From assembly GCF_016861785.1 (NCBI RefSeq), contig NZ_BOLS01000019.1, positions 1 through 47,213 on the forward strand: 47,213 nt of DNA. The letters run 5' to 3'. This stretch comes from Lacticaseibacillus mingshuiensis. Lineage in GTDB: Bacteria; Bacillota; Bacilli; Lactobacillales; Lactobacillaceae. Under the pieces are notes generated by a model. That model did not search any database. It worked only from the letters and a program-made list of their open reading frames with translations, and was not told the origin of the DNA. Below, piece by piece: positions 7,630 through 15,676 of the stretch. Position 1 is the stretch's first letter; each line of letters begins with the position of its first letter. Made by a program: the position numbers and the translations under genes.

Positions 7630-8103
7630 ATGACAGTACGCCCAGCCACTTTATCCGACCTAAAGATCATCAGCCAGATGCAAAAGAAATTAAATTTCGA
7701 AATGGCCAAATTGGTGCCTGACATGATTCGATTCAACCAGCAAGATGCTACAGCGGAGCTTGCAGATGCACTAGTTATGCCACAGCGCCAATATTTCATA
7801 GCACTATCCGAACTCCGTCCAGCCGGCTTTGCAGCAGCCTTTGAGGCTACTGTGTCTGATAATCCAAGCTTCGTCCCGCACCGTTTGTGTGTGTTAAGCG
7901 AACTTTGGGTCGACTCTAATATGCGTCGTCAACATCTGGGAACAGCATTGCTCCATGCAGTGGATGACTGGCGAAACAACCGCCAGCTGGAGTATTTACA
8001 ACTGGATGTCTTGGCAGAAAATAAAGGGGCTCTAGCTTTTTATCGCGCATCGGGCTTTCTTGAGACACAGCTGACCATGGTACGGGGTCGAATACCAAAT
8101 TAA
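7630..8103 (+). CDS. GNAT family N-acetyltransferase
   Basis: A 157-residue single-domain acetyltransferase. It starts MTVRPATLSDLKIISQM, a typical GNAT beginning. It has the motif A region LCVLSELWVDSNMRRQHLGTAL, whose R-R-x-x-L-G loop binds acetyl-CoA pyrophosphate, and ends with LDVLAENKGALAFYRASGF. The acceptor is unknown; family members acetylate small amines, antibiotics or protein termini. AAAGGAG at 7616-7622 supports the ATG at 7630. It converges with sprT two bases away and I see no terminator between them. Confidence 0.9.
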   Translation: MTVRPATLSDLKIISQMQKKLNFEMAKLVPDMIRFNQQDATAELADALVMPQRQYFIALSELRPAGFAAAFEATVSDNPSFVPHRLCVLSELWVDSNMRRQHLGTALLHAVDDWRNNRQLEYLQLDVLAENKGALAFYRASGFLETQLTMVRGRIPN

Positions 8104-8104
8104 T

Positions 8105-8605
8105 TTATTTTGTTGAAAAATCTCGCCTTGGAAACAGCTTCAGTTTCCCGTGGCACTGACCGCAACCATACCGCCGCGTATCGATGCGACGCTGGCGGGG
8201 GTAGTCCATCCCACACTGCTGACAGCGGTACAGATAGCGTGGCTGACGATTCGGCAAGGCTGGCGCAAACCGGCTCCCACCGACTGCCGCCAGCAGCTGC
8301 TTGAAGTCGGCATCCCCGTGGCGAAATCCGCGATGTGCGCGGTACAAATGGTAATGGCATAATTCATGCTTGATCACCCCGATCTGAGCCGCCGCATCGA
8401 TCGCCGCAAACAGCGTTGGGTTAAAATCGAGATTTTCGTCTGGTAAATGAAAGCGGCCACCTGTCGTCCTGAGCCTTGCATTAAACACAGCATGATGCTG
8501 GAAAGGTAGCTTAAAGAAGAGGAGTGAGGTTCTAGACACCAGAGCTTGCAAATCAGAGTTTGACTGCGGGATCGTAACACCCTTCTTGCCATCCAGGTTA
8601 ACCAT
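8105..8605 (-). CDS. sprT: SprT family protein
   Basis: A 166-residue SprT-like protein. It has the family's N-terminal block (LFFKLPFQHHAVFNARLRTTGGRF), a HExxH zinc-metalloprotease motif (IKHELCHYHLY) and a C-terminal Cys4 zinc ribbon (CQQC...CGQC). In eukaryotes SPRTN-type members digest DNA-protein crosslinks; the bacterial role is not settled. The ATG at 8605 shares a base with the gtrB stop (TGATG), so translation is probably coupled to gtrB. A start a few codons further in is possible. The link to a glycosyltransferase operon is unexpected. Confidence 0.9.
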   Translation of the reverse strand: MVNLDGKKGVTIPQSNSDLQALVSRTSLLFFKLPFQHHAVFNARLRTTGGRFHLPDENLDFNPTLFAAIDAAAQIGVIKHELCHYHLYRAHRGFRHGDADFKQLLAAVGGSRFAPALPNRQPRYLYRCQQCGMDYPRQRRIDTRRYGCGQCHGKLKLFPRRDFSTK

Positions 8606-9609
8606 CAGGCGTGATTACTCGACAGATCATTGTCTTTAGGGCTTGAGGCCTCCTCTGCGGAGTTATCATCCAGAGAGCGATGATAAATATCCTCTATGAA
8701 ATATAGCGGGCGCTGCTTGGTTTCATTAAAAATTCTGCCAAGATATTCACCGAGAATACCAATCGATATTAGCTGCACGCCACCGATAAAAAGAATGAGA
8801 ATCACTAGCGTGGGGAAGCCCGAGGTATCAGAGCCATACAGGAGCGTCTTGATAAGCACATAGAGCAAATAAATAAATGCCGCAAGCGAGATAGCAAACC
8901 CTGAGTATGTTGATACCTTGAGAGGTGCAGTGGTATATGAAGTGATGCCTTGCATAGCCAAGCCAAACAGCTTCCGAAAATTCCATTTTGTCTGGCCATG
9001 CAGCCTAGGAAGCGCATCAAACTCGACCTGGGCCTTCTTAAAGCCGACCCAGCTGTAAAGTCCCTTAGTGTATCGCTCACTCTCTCGTAATTGACAAATA
9101 GCAGCAACCACTTTCTTATCAAGTAAACGAAAATCGCCAGCGTCGGCTACAACAGGCGCGTGTGAGACAGATTGCAATGTTTTATAGAACCATCGGGAGG
9201 TAGCCTTTTTTAGCCAAGACTCCCCCATCCGCTTATTACGCTTAGCGTATACGTCCTCATACCCTTGTTCCCAAAGATTAATCATATCTACGATTGTGGA
9301 AACTGGCATCTGAAGATCAGCATCTATAGTTACCATTGCGTCATGGTGAAAGTAGTCAAATCCAGCTGTCATTGCAATTTCTTTGCCGTAGTTACGGGAC
9401 AGATCGAGTAATGAGACTTCGGGAGCGGTCTCCATCAAGGAGCGAACTTGTGCCACAGTATCGTCCTTGCTACCATCATTGATGTACAGAAATTCAAAAT
9501 CATATTTGGCCCATACAGGCTTTAGTCCTTCCTTTAAAGCGTTATAGAGCGGAACCACGTTATCAGCTTCGCTATACGCTGGTATAGATATCAAAATACG
9601 CTTCATCAT
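8605..9609 (-). CDS. Polyprenyl-phosphate glycosyltransferase, family 2 (GtrB/CsbB-like)
   Basis: A 334-residue enzyme. It has a cytoplasmic GT2 domain (residues 1 to about 225; start MKRILISIPAYSEADN, DGSKDD, the donor/metal motif TIDADLQMP, and the acceptor region RLLDKKVV) and two C-terminal membrane segments (about 235-260 and 270-295). This is the DPM1/GtrB/CsbB architecture, which loads a sugar from a nucleotide donor onto undecaprenyl phosphate. It overlaps gtrA by four bases (ATGA), and AAGGAGG precedes the start. With GtrA as flippase and a GT-C partner, such systems glycosylate teichoic acids or wall polysaccharide outside the cell. The sugar is unknown. Confidence 0.9.
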   Translation of the reverse strand: MMKRILISIPAYSEADNVVPLYNALKEGLKPVWAKYDFEFLYINDGSKDDTVAQVRSLMETAPEVSLLDLSRNYGKEIAMTAGFDYFHHDAMVTIDADLQMPVSTIVDMINLWEQGYEDVYAKRNKRMGESWLKKATSRWFYKTLQSVSHAPVVADAGDFRLLDKKVVAAICQLRESERYTKGLYSWVGFKKAQVEFDALPRLHGQTKWNFRKLFGLAMQGITSYTTAPLKVSTYSGFAISLAAFIYLLYVLIKTLLYGSDTSGFPTLVILILFIGGVQLISIGILGEYLGRIFNETKQRPLYFIEDIYHRSLDDNSAEEASSPKDNDLSSNHA

Positions 9610-10046
9610 TCTTCAGTGTCCTCCTTCTTACTGCGATTAAAAATCAACAGCTTGCTAAATAAATAATTGGCAACCAGTACAAACACCTGGGTCATAAGCT
9701 TTGAAATAAAATCACCGATATGAAGCCCATCGATGAATAAAAGCATCATGCCCTGATCAATACCAAACGAAACCAACCGGTAGAACACAAATTTGAAAAG
9801 TTCAAGAAGCGTGGCGTATATGGTTGAAGTCTTGGAGTGAAAAACCCAGCGCTTATTGGTGAAAAATGCGAACAGCACTGAGGCTATCCAAGCAAAACTG
9901 TTACTGGAGAGAACTCCCCAACCCAACCCACTCCTGAACAGAAAGTAGACAACAAAATTAACAACTGTCGTCCAACCTCCGAAAAAAACATACCAGAACG
10001 TCTCCTGAAATCTACTATCCTGCCATACCCGTTTTAACCAATTCAT
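9606..10046 (-). CDS. GtrA family polyprenyl-linked sugar flippase
   Basis: A 146-residue membrane protein with four predicted membrane segments and the GtrA signatures WYVFFGGWTTVVNFVVYF near the N-terminus and FFTNKRWVFHS in the loop. GtrA-like proteins are thought to flip glycosyl-undecaprenyl-phosphate across the membrane for a third enzyme. It is the first gene of gtrA-gtrB-sprT. The AGAAGG before the ATG at 10046 is a modest ribosome site. The promoter at 10159-10187 and a terminator-like hairpin at 10086-10111 precede it, so expression may be attenuated. Confidence 0.9.
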   Translation of the reverse strand: MNWLKRVWQDSRFQETFWYVFFGGWTTVVNFVVYFLFRSGLGWGVLSSNSFAWIASVLFAFFTNKRWVFHSKTSTIYATLLELFKFVFYRLVSFGIDQGMMLLFIDGLHIGDFISKLMTQVFVLVANYLFSKLLIFNRSKKEDTEE

Positions 10047-10085
10047 TAGGTGCCTTCTCTCAGCTGTTTTGCGTTATTCTTTATC

Positions 10086-10111
10086 AAAAAAGCAACTCTG
10101 TAAGAAGTTGC
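10086..10111 (-). terminator. Terminator-like hairpin in the gtrA leader
   Basis: Minus-strand GCAACT (10111-10106) pairs with AGTTGC (10097-10092), followed by six T. It ends the trpXYZ transcript but also lies between the gtrA promoter and the gtrA start, so it can act as an attenuator. Upstream, CTGAGTA/TATTCAG can form a second hairpin. Confidence 0.75.
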
Positions 10112-10158
10112 CTTTACTAGATTCTGAATACCCGCAGATACTCAGACTACATTATAAA

Positions 10159-10187
10159 ATTATAGAAGACACGTCGATTCAAGTCAA
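10159..10187 (-). promoter_or_regulatory. Promoter of gtrA-gtrB-sprT (or of a short RNA)
   Basis: Minus-strand TTGACT (10187-10182), a 17-base spacer, and a consensus TATAAT (10164-10159). Transcription would start near 10152 and meet the hairpin at 10111-10086 within about 65 bases. Confidence 0.75.
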
Positions 10188-10204
10188 TGAGAGCCAGTCG
10201 GCAC

Positions 10205-10981
10205 TTAACCAAAATATTGAAGCAGATCCGCTCGTGTCAGCTGCGCCTTAGCCTCGCCGCTGTAATCCGCGACGATGTGGCCTGCTTGCAGAACGATCAA
10301 ACGCGAGCCATAGGTCAAGGCATCCTCAAGCTGATGGGTGATCATCAGGCACGTGAGCTGTTCGCGCGCGACGATCTGCTGGGTCAGAGTCATGATGGCC
10401 TCTGAAGTATGCGGATCCAGCGCCGCCGTGTGCTCGTCCAAAAGAAGCAGCTCCGGCCGCCGCATCGTCGCCATCAGGAGACTCAGGGCCTGGCGCTGGC
10501 CACCGGAAAGTTCTTCGGTGGGCTTATTCAGCGCCTTTTCCAAGCCGTTGCCAGTTTGCGCGGCCAATTTTTCAAAAGCCGAGAACTGAGCTTTGAGTTG
10601 ACGCGAGGCAAGGGTCAGGCGTTGGCCGCGGCGTGAGGCCAAGGCCAAATTCTCCGCGACTGTCATTCGCGGCGCCGTCCCCATTTTCGGATCCTGAAAG
10701 ACCCGGGCGATCAGATGAGCGCGGCGCTCGCGCTTAGCGGCACTGATGTCATGGCCGGCCAGCGTGATCGTCCCGCCGGCCAATGGCACATCGCTGGTGA
10801 TCGCGTTGAACAAGGTCGATTTGCCGGCCCCGTTTGCGCCGAGCACCGTGACAAACTCCCCCGGTTGGACGGTCAAGTCGATGTTTTGGAGCAGCGGCCG
10901 CACGCTTTGGCCAACGACCACGTTGACGGCGACTTGGTTCAATTGTAATTGCGCGGCTTCTTCGTTATTTGGTTGTTGCAT
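10205..10981 (-). CDS. trpZ: ABC transporter ATP-binding protein, TrpZ-type
   Basis: A 258-residue ABC ATPase with Walker A (GANGAGKST, about residues 49-57), the signature motif ELSGGQRQALSLLMA, Walker B (LLLLDEHTAAL) and the switch histidine (MITHQLEDAL). Together with the permease and periplasmic-type binding protein upstream it matches the TrpXYZ family of aromatic amino acid importers in Firmicutes. The ATG at 10981 overlaps the permease stop by 17 bases. Substrate specificity for tryptophan is inferred from family resemblance and from the Trp-codon leader ORF at 13060-13107. Confidence 0.85.
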   Translation of the reverse strand: MQQPNNEEAAQLQLNQVAVNVVVGQSVRPLLQNIDLTVQPGEFVTVLGANGAGKSTLFNAITSDVPLAGGTITLAGHDISAAKRERRAHLIARVFQDPKMGTAPRMTVAENLALASRRGQRLTLASRQLKAQFSAFEKLAAQTGNGLEKALNKPTEELSGGQRQALSLLMATMRRPELLLLDEHTAALDPHTSEAIMTLTQQIVAREQLTCLMITHQLEDALTYGSRLIVLQAGHIVADYSGEAKAQLTRADLLQYFG

Positions 10982-11876
10982 CGCTCTTCACCCCATTTTT
11001 CAAGACCCGGCGGATATGTAATTTGTTTTCAAATGACGGCACCATGATGGCGATGGCCAAAACGATCGCGGAAATGACCTTCAGATCGTCCGGCGCAAAG
11101 CCAAGCGCCAGCACCAACAACAGGACGAAGCGGTAGACGATGCTGCCCAGGACGACGGCGATCAGGCGCTGGCTCAAGGTCAACTCGCCGAACAGCACTT
11201 CGCCGATGATGATCGCGGCCAGCCCGATGACGATGATGCCGATGCCGGAATTGACATCCGCGAAGCCGTTGTTTTGCGCCAGCAGCGCGCCGGCCAGCCC
11301 GATCAGGCCGTTGCCGACGACCAGTCCCAAGATCATCTGGTTGTCCGGGTCGATGCCCAGCGAGCGGGCCATCGTCGGATTATCGCCGGCCGCAATGAAG
11401 CCCTGGCCGATCTGCGTGTTGAGAAAGACGATCACCAACGCCACCACGATCACGGTGACGATCAAGCCGACCACCACGCTGTCAAAATACGGTGGCAGGG
11501 CCTTCAAGATCTTGGCGTTGAACAAATTGGGCTGATGCAGCAGCGACAGATTGGCCCGCCCCATCACGCGCAAGTTGATTGAAAACAGCCCGGTCATGAC
11601 CAAAATGCCAGCAAGCAGCACCGGAATGTGCCCCTTTGTCGCGAGCAGGCCGGTGATCAGCCCGGCGAGCATCCCCGCCAGCATTCCCAGCAATGTTGCG
11701 ATCAGTGGATCAACCCCATGCGTCAAGGCGCTCACAGCGACCGCCCCGCCAAACGGGAACGTGCCTTCAACGGTCATATCTGGAAAATTCAAGATGCGGA
11801 ATGTCAGAAACAGGCCGACGCCTAAAATGCCATACATCAAGCCTTGCCCAATTGCGGAAACCCCTAAGCTGATCAT
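10965..11876 (-). CDS. trpY: ABC transporter permease, TrpY-type
   Basis: A 303-residue integral membrane permease with about eight or nine membrane segments. It resembles the branched-chain/BPD_transp_2 class: FRILNFPDMTVEGTFPFGGAV near the start, and FIAAGDNPTMARSLGIDPDNQMILGLVVGNGLIGLAGAL, given here as separate parts, in the middle (AAGDNPTMARSLGID; GNGLIGLAGALLAQ). It forms the membrane channel of the TrpXYZ importer. The ATG at 11876 overlaps the trpX stop by four bases (ATGA), with GGGGAGG just upstream, so expression is coupled. Confidence 0.85.
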   Translation of the reverse strand: MISLGVSAIGQGLMYGILGVGLFLTFRILNFPDMTVEGTFPFGGAVAVSALTHGVDPLIATLLGMLAGMLAGLITGLLATKGHIPVLLAGILVMTGLFSINLRVMGRANLSLLHQPNLFNAKILKALPPYFDSVVVGLIVTVIVVALVIVFLNTQIGQGFIAAGDNPTMARSLGIDPDNQMILGLVVGNGLIGLAGALLAQNNGFADVNSGIGIIVIGLAAIIIGEVLFGELTLSQRLIAVVLGSIVYRFVLLLVLALGFAPDDLKVISAIVLAIAIMVPSFENKLHIRRVLKNGVKSDATTK

Positions 11877-12874
11877 TTGATCACCTCCCCATTCTTCTCT
11901 GCTTCTTTCAGCAAGCTAGCCGGCAACTTGATGCCCAGCAACTTCGCCTGTTTCGTGTTCAAGATCAACTCACCTGTCGTTTCAAAGTGAATCGGTGTCG
12001 TGGCCGGCTTCGACTTGCCGGATAAAACGTCCGCCGTCATTTCGCCGGTGACAACGCCTAAGTGGAACTGGTTGATGCCGATCGTGGCGACCCCACCGTC
12101 TTTGACCATTGTGTCGACAGTCGGGAAAACAGGGACTTTTTTGACATTGGCGACCTTGACCAGCGTCTGCATCGCGCTGGCGATCGTGTTGTCCGTTGGC
12201 ACGAAGACCGCATCCACCTGGTTGACCATTTGGCCGCCAACTTGGGCGAGATCATTGGTCGAGCTGATCGTGTAATTCTTCACCGTAAAGCCCTCGTTCG
12301 GCGCTTCCTTGGTGACCAGGCGCGCCTGGGTCTGCGCCGAGTCATCGCTGGAAGTGGAGATCACGCCGAGGGTCTTGGCGTCTGGCATCAGTTGCCGGAT
12401 CAGCTTCAACTGCGCCTTGACTGGAGCCTGGTCGGAGACACCGGTGATGTTGCCACCGGGCTTGGTGTTGTTGTTGACAAGCTTGGCGCCCTTTGGATCG
12501 GTGATGGCGCCCAAGATGATCGGCGTGGTGCTGGTCACGTTGGCCAAGGCCTGCGCGGAAGGTGTCGCGATGCCGATCATCGCGTCTGCCTTTTCGCTGG
12601 CAAAGCGCTGGGACATGGTCTTGAGGTTGCTTTGATCGTTTTCTGCATTTTGAAAATCGATCTTGAGGTTCTTCCCGACCGTGTAGCCCTTGTTTTTCAA
12701 TCCCTGAATAATTCCTTTATGAATGGCGTCAAGGGCGGGGTGACTCATCAATTGCAAGATTCCCACGGTTTTGACACTGCTGGTCTTGGCGGCTTGCTCC
12801 GGTTTACTCTCAACGCCGAACGCGACGCCGAGAAACACGACCAAGACCGCGATCAATGCGATCATACGTTTCAT
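11873..12874 (-). CDS. trpX: ABC transporter substrate-binding protein, TrpX-type
   Basis: A 333-residue exported binding protein of the ABC_sub_bind family (VGILQLMSHPALDAIHKG, IGIATPSAQALANV, FVPTDNTIASAMQ). An open reading frame extends 28 codons upstream, but that extension lies inside a terminator. The ATG at 12874 has a good GGAGGA site and begins MKRMIALIAVLVVFLGVAFG, a signal sequence. There is no lipobox Cys, so the protein may be held by an uncleaved signal or released, which is unusual for a Gram-positive binding protein. First gene of trpXYZ; expression is probably set by the leader at 12905-13165. Confidence 0.87.
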   Translation of the reverse strand: MKRMIALIAVLVVFLGVAFGVESKPEQAAKTSSVKTVGILQLMSHPALDAIHKGIIQGLKNKGYTVGKNLKIDFQNAENDQSNLKTMSQRFASEKADAMIGIATPSAQALANVTSTTPIILGAITDPKGAKLVNNNTKPGGNITGVSDQAPVKAQLKLIRQLMPDAKTLGVISTSSDDSAQTQARLVTKEAPNEGFTVKNYTISSTNDLAQVGGQMVNQVDAVFVPTDNTIASAMQTLVKVANVKKVPVFPTVDTMVKDGGVATIGINQFHLGVVTGEMTADVLSGKSKPATTPIHFETTGELILNTKQAKLLGIKLPASLLKEAEKNGEVIK

Positions 12875-12904
12875 TATTTTTCCTCCAAACTGACTTGCGA
12901 CAAA

Positions 12905-12935
12905 CAAAAAGACTCCCGCACAGGTCGCGGAAGTC
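12905..12935 (-). terminator. Second leader terminator upstream of trpX
   Basis: Minus-strand GACTTCCGC (12935-12927) pairs with GCGGGAGTC (12919-12911), with one G-T pair, followed by TTTTTG. It lies just upstream of the trpX ribosome site, in tandem with the hairpin at 12942-12995. Confidence 0.8.
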
Positions 12936-12941
12936 CCGAAA

Positions 12942-12995
12942 AGACAAAACGTCCGCATAGCTCCTGAAGTATGACTTCAAGTATCTATGCGGACG
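12942..12995 (-). terminator. Leader terminator (attenuator) upstream of trpX
   Basis: Minus-strand CGTCCGCATAG (12995-12985) pairs perfectly over 11 bp with CTATGCGGACG (12960-12950), followed by TTTTGTCTTTT. Its 5' strand can alternatively pair with TGTCTATG (13021-13014), giving an antiterminator of 8 bp with one G-T pair. Confidence 0.85.
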
Positions 12996-13059
12996 CAACT
13001 GAATAGCAGCCAACATAGACACGACCTGCGTATCTGGCAGATCGCGTCTTGCGACCCAC

Positions 13060-13107
13060 CTACTGTTGGCTTTGCCAGCTCTTCAACTGTAGGGTGATGT
13101 TCGTCAT
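13060..13107 (-). CDS. Putative trp leader peptide (15 codons, one Trp)
   Basis: ATG at 13107, eight to nine bases after AAAGGAG, opens a 15-codon reading frame, MTNITLQLKSWQSQQ, ending in TAG. The single Trp codon (13077-13075) is followed three bases later by AGCCAACA (13071-13064), which pairs with TGTTGGCT (13015-13008). That second strand overlaps TGTCTATG, the antiterminator strand. A ribosome stalled at the Trp codon would cover AGCCAACA, free TGTCTATG and block the terminator. This is the logic of ribosome-mediated attenuation. Existence of the ORF and hairpins is seen; the mechanism is inference. The region does not carry the T-box consensus. Confidence 0.6.
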   Translation of the reverse strand: MTNITLQLKSWQSQQ

Positions 13108-13136
13108 GTTGATTGCTCCTTTGATTTAATGCCCTG

Positions 13137-13165
13137 AGTTTACGCGAGGGATTGCGGGGTGTCAA
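13137..13165 (-). promoter_or_regulatory. Promoter of the trpXYZ leader
   Basis: Minus-strand TTGACA (13165-13160), a 17-base spacer, TAAACT (13142-13137). Transcription should start near 13130, giving a leader of about 255 bases before trpX. Confidence 0.85.
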
Positions 13166-13221
13166 GGGCGAATTTTTCAAAATTCATCAACCCGTGCAAG
13201 CCCGTCGTCTATTTGATGCGA

Positions 13222-15495
13222 TCAGCGGTCAAGAATCGCGTCTGTATTTCCTGCGTTGAGATATCCCAGCCAGTGGCCCTTCGTATCATAGGCCGAGAGA
13301 TAGACAAAGCCATTGCTGTGGTAATAGACCAGCGGCACAACGATCTTTTGGCCGGTGTACGCGCTGACCTTATTGCGTTCCTGCCAGTCAAAACTGCCCC
13401 AGAAAGAGCCGGTCTTGCCGGTGACTCGCACCGTCTTGTCGTATGCGATCGCACCGCCTTGCTTGCCAGCGCCTGCTTTCGCGTAACCGACATTCATATA
13501 GCCGACCCATTTATTGTTCGCATCATAAAGCGAGTAATACTGGAAGCCGTTGAAGTTGCAGTAGACATACCGCGCCATCAAGGTCTGATGATAATACTTG
13601 CTGGTCTTGTTACGGATCGTCCATGAAAAATCACTGAAGATATTGCCGGTCTTGTCGGTGATCGTGACGTACTGGTTGATCGTAAATGCTGCACCCGCCT
13701 TGCCATCATTCACGCGGACATTGCCGCTATTCAGATAGCCCAGCCACGTCCCGTCTTTATCATAGAGCGACAGATACGTACTGCCGTTGTAATTGCGATA
13801 GGCGTATTTGGCGAGGAACGTCTCGTGGTAATGGTCGGCTACTTTCGCGCGTTCGTTCCAGGAAAAATCGCCCCAGATCGACCCCGTGTTGGCGGTTATG
13901 GTCACATACTGGCCATAGCCATAACCGATTCCCTGCCGGCCCTCACAGACCTCGGTATTGCCCGCATTGATGTATCCCTGCCAGTTGCCCTTCGCATCGT
14001 AAAGCGACAGATAAGTTGAGCCGTTGTAGGCGTGGTAAGCATATTTTGCAAGATACGTATTGTGCGTATGTGACGCGATCGTGGATTTTTGTTGCCAGCT
14101 AAAGTTCTGCCAGACACTCCCTGAATTTGAGGTCACGGTCACGTACTTGCCGTATGAGAAGCCTACGCCTCCAACATTGTCTGCCTCAGTACCATAACCA
14201 GTATTAACATAGCCAACAAACTTGCCATTCGAGCTATAAAGTGCGTAATACACATACCCGTTTGATGTGTAGGTGATTGTCTTAGCAAGATAAGTCTTTC
14301 GGTACAAACCGGTCAAAGGCGTCGAGGCCCCATTACTGAGAGAGGACCAGGCCGAACCACTGTTTTGAGTAACCGTCACATACTTGCCGTAATTGATCGG
14401 CTCATCGACTGGCGGCACGCCAGTCAAGAGCCCGGTGTAGTCGTGCGAGACGTCAAGAACTGAAGAGGAACTAGCCCCTGTCAATGTGGCGTTTGAGGAA
14501 AATTGCCAAGCGCCATAATCGCTATTCCACATATCCTTATTGGTCGTATTGTATGGGTAGCCGGCAAGCCACGAATTTGCCTTGCCAACAACACTGACCA
14601 TTTGCGGCGTAGAGCCGTAACCCATCGAGGTATAGAGCCCATGCGAATGATAGCCGAGTGAATCTAAGGCATTGAAATAGGCTTGCAGATTGGCCTTGAC
14701 CCCACTGTCATTGATCACGGTTGGCTCTTCCATATCCGCAAAGATACGAGTGTTCTTTGGCAGACCGAGTTTCTTCATCGCCGCAGCCGTATAGCGCGCC
14801 TCAGCAGCAGCCTGGCTCGTAGTGGTGAACCAGGCATAGTGATAGACGGATACCGCCATCCCTGCTGCCTTGGCCCGCGAGATCTGAGTGGCAGCCACAG
14901 GACTCGTATAGCTATCAGCCTCAGTGACTTTGACTGTGATTCCCTTAACGCCTGCTTTGACAAAAAGTTTATAGTCGTTGGCAGTCAGCCAGGACTGGTA
15001 ACTGGAAACATCAGTTGCAGAGACCGACGGAATGCCCGCTTGCCCGATCTTGATCTTGGCAACAGTCGCATCAGAGCGAATGATCTCCTGAACACGGCCA
15101 GTCTCTTCTCGGTCTTCTGTGGCGACGGCCTTCGCCTGAGCGAGCCAAACTGCGGCATCCGTCGCAGACAGCCCCAGTGGCTGAACAAGCGTGTTCGTGT
15201 CGGGATCCTCACTGATAGGCGTTGCCTGAATCGACCCAAGCGACACACCAGCCGAGACTGGTTCCGTTTGATAAGCAAAGCTCCCAGAAGGATTCAAATT
15301 ACTGTGACTATTGACCACTTTGACCTGCTGAGCAGTTGACTGTTCAGTGTTAGCGTCAGTGGTCGCACTCACAAGAGCTGTGTGTTGCGCGCTGACAGCA
15401 AACACCGCGCTTGCTAGGACAAGCGCAAAAAGTGTTTTGGTGGTCCGCGATGTTGTCCGAGAAGGTCCACTGTGCTTTATGTTTATCATAACCAT
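13222..15495 (-). CDS. GH25 muramidase with five GW/SH3-like wall-binding repeats
   Basis: A 757-residue exported lysozyme. The signal peptide ends near residue 45, and a spacer runs to about 155. The glycoside hydrolase family 25 domain (about 157-350) begins at SATDVSSYQSW with the conserved Asp162 and has the catalytic D-x-E in FADMEEP (Asp254, Glu256). Family members cleave the MurNAc-GlcNAc bond of peptidoglycan. Residues about 369-757 are five repeats of roughly 78 residues (YVTVT...GS.W..F.W..R...YH.T.LAKY...GS.YLSLYD..G.WLGYLN), the same class as in the protein at 256-2130. Teichoic acid binding is the expected role. It lies directly downstream of the teichoic acid operon. A second ATG two codons in is equally possible as start. 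Confidence 0.93.
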   Translation of the reverse strand: MVMINIKHSGPSRTTSRTTKTLFALVLASAVFAVSAQHTALVSATTDANTEQSTAQQVKVVNSHSNLNPSGSFAYQTEPVSAGVSLGSIQATPISEDPDTNTLVQPLGLSATDAAVWLAQAKAVATEDREETGRVQEIIRSDATVAKIKIGQAGIPSVSATDVSSYQSWLTANDYKLFVKAGVKGITVKVTEADSYTSPVAATQISRAKAAGMAVSVYHYAWFTTTSQAAAEARYTAAAMKKLGLPKNTRIFADMEEPTVINDSGVKANLQAYFNALDSLGYHSHGLYTSMGYGSTPQMVSVVGKANSWLAGYPYNTTNKDMWNSDYGAWQFSSNATLTGASSSSVLDVSHDYTGLLTGVPPVDEPINYGKYVTVTQNSGSAWSSLSNGASTPLTGLYRKTYLAKTITYTSNGYVYYALYSSNGKFVGYVNTGYGTEADNVGGVGFSYGKYVTVTSNSGSVWQNFSWQQKSTIASHTHNTYLAKYAYHAYNGSTYLSLYDAKGNWQGYINAGNTEVCEGRQGIGYGYGQYVTITANTGSIWGDFSWNERAKVADHYHETFLAKYAYRNYNGSTYLSLYDKDGTWLGYLNSGNVRVNDGKAGAAFTINQYVTITDKTGNIFSDFSWTIRNKTSKYYHQTLMARYVYCNFNGFQYYSLYDANNKWVGYMNVGYAKAGAGKQGGAIAYDKTVRVTGKTGSFWGSFDWQERNKVSAYTGQKIVVPLVYYHSNGFVYLSAYDTKGHWLGYLNAGNTDAILDR

Positions 15496-15676
15496 TTCTG
15501 ATCATTCGCCCCCTTCAATGCGACTTCCGTTTTTTTGTGAACGTGTACATTGAGGCTACCATCATTCTGCACTTGATTTCAAGGGTTTTTTTGGTTTTGT
15601 AAATATTGACGTCCAAATGAAATCTGTGACTTATTCGCGTCAGCCTTGGCAGATCAAGAAATGGTTACCACATGAA

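Noticed and set aside
12875-12958. N-terminal extension of trpX to 12958
   Set aside because: The extra codons run through a terminator. The ATG at 12874 has a good ribosome site and starts a clean signal sequence.
13040-13075. T-box riboswitch in the trpX leader
   Set aside because: GTAGGTGGGTCGCAAGACGCG only faintly resembles the T-box consensus, is far from the terminator, and no specifier loop is apparent.
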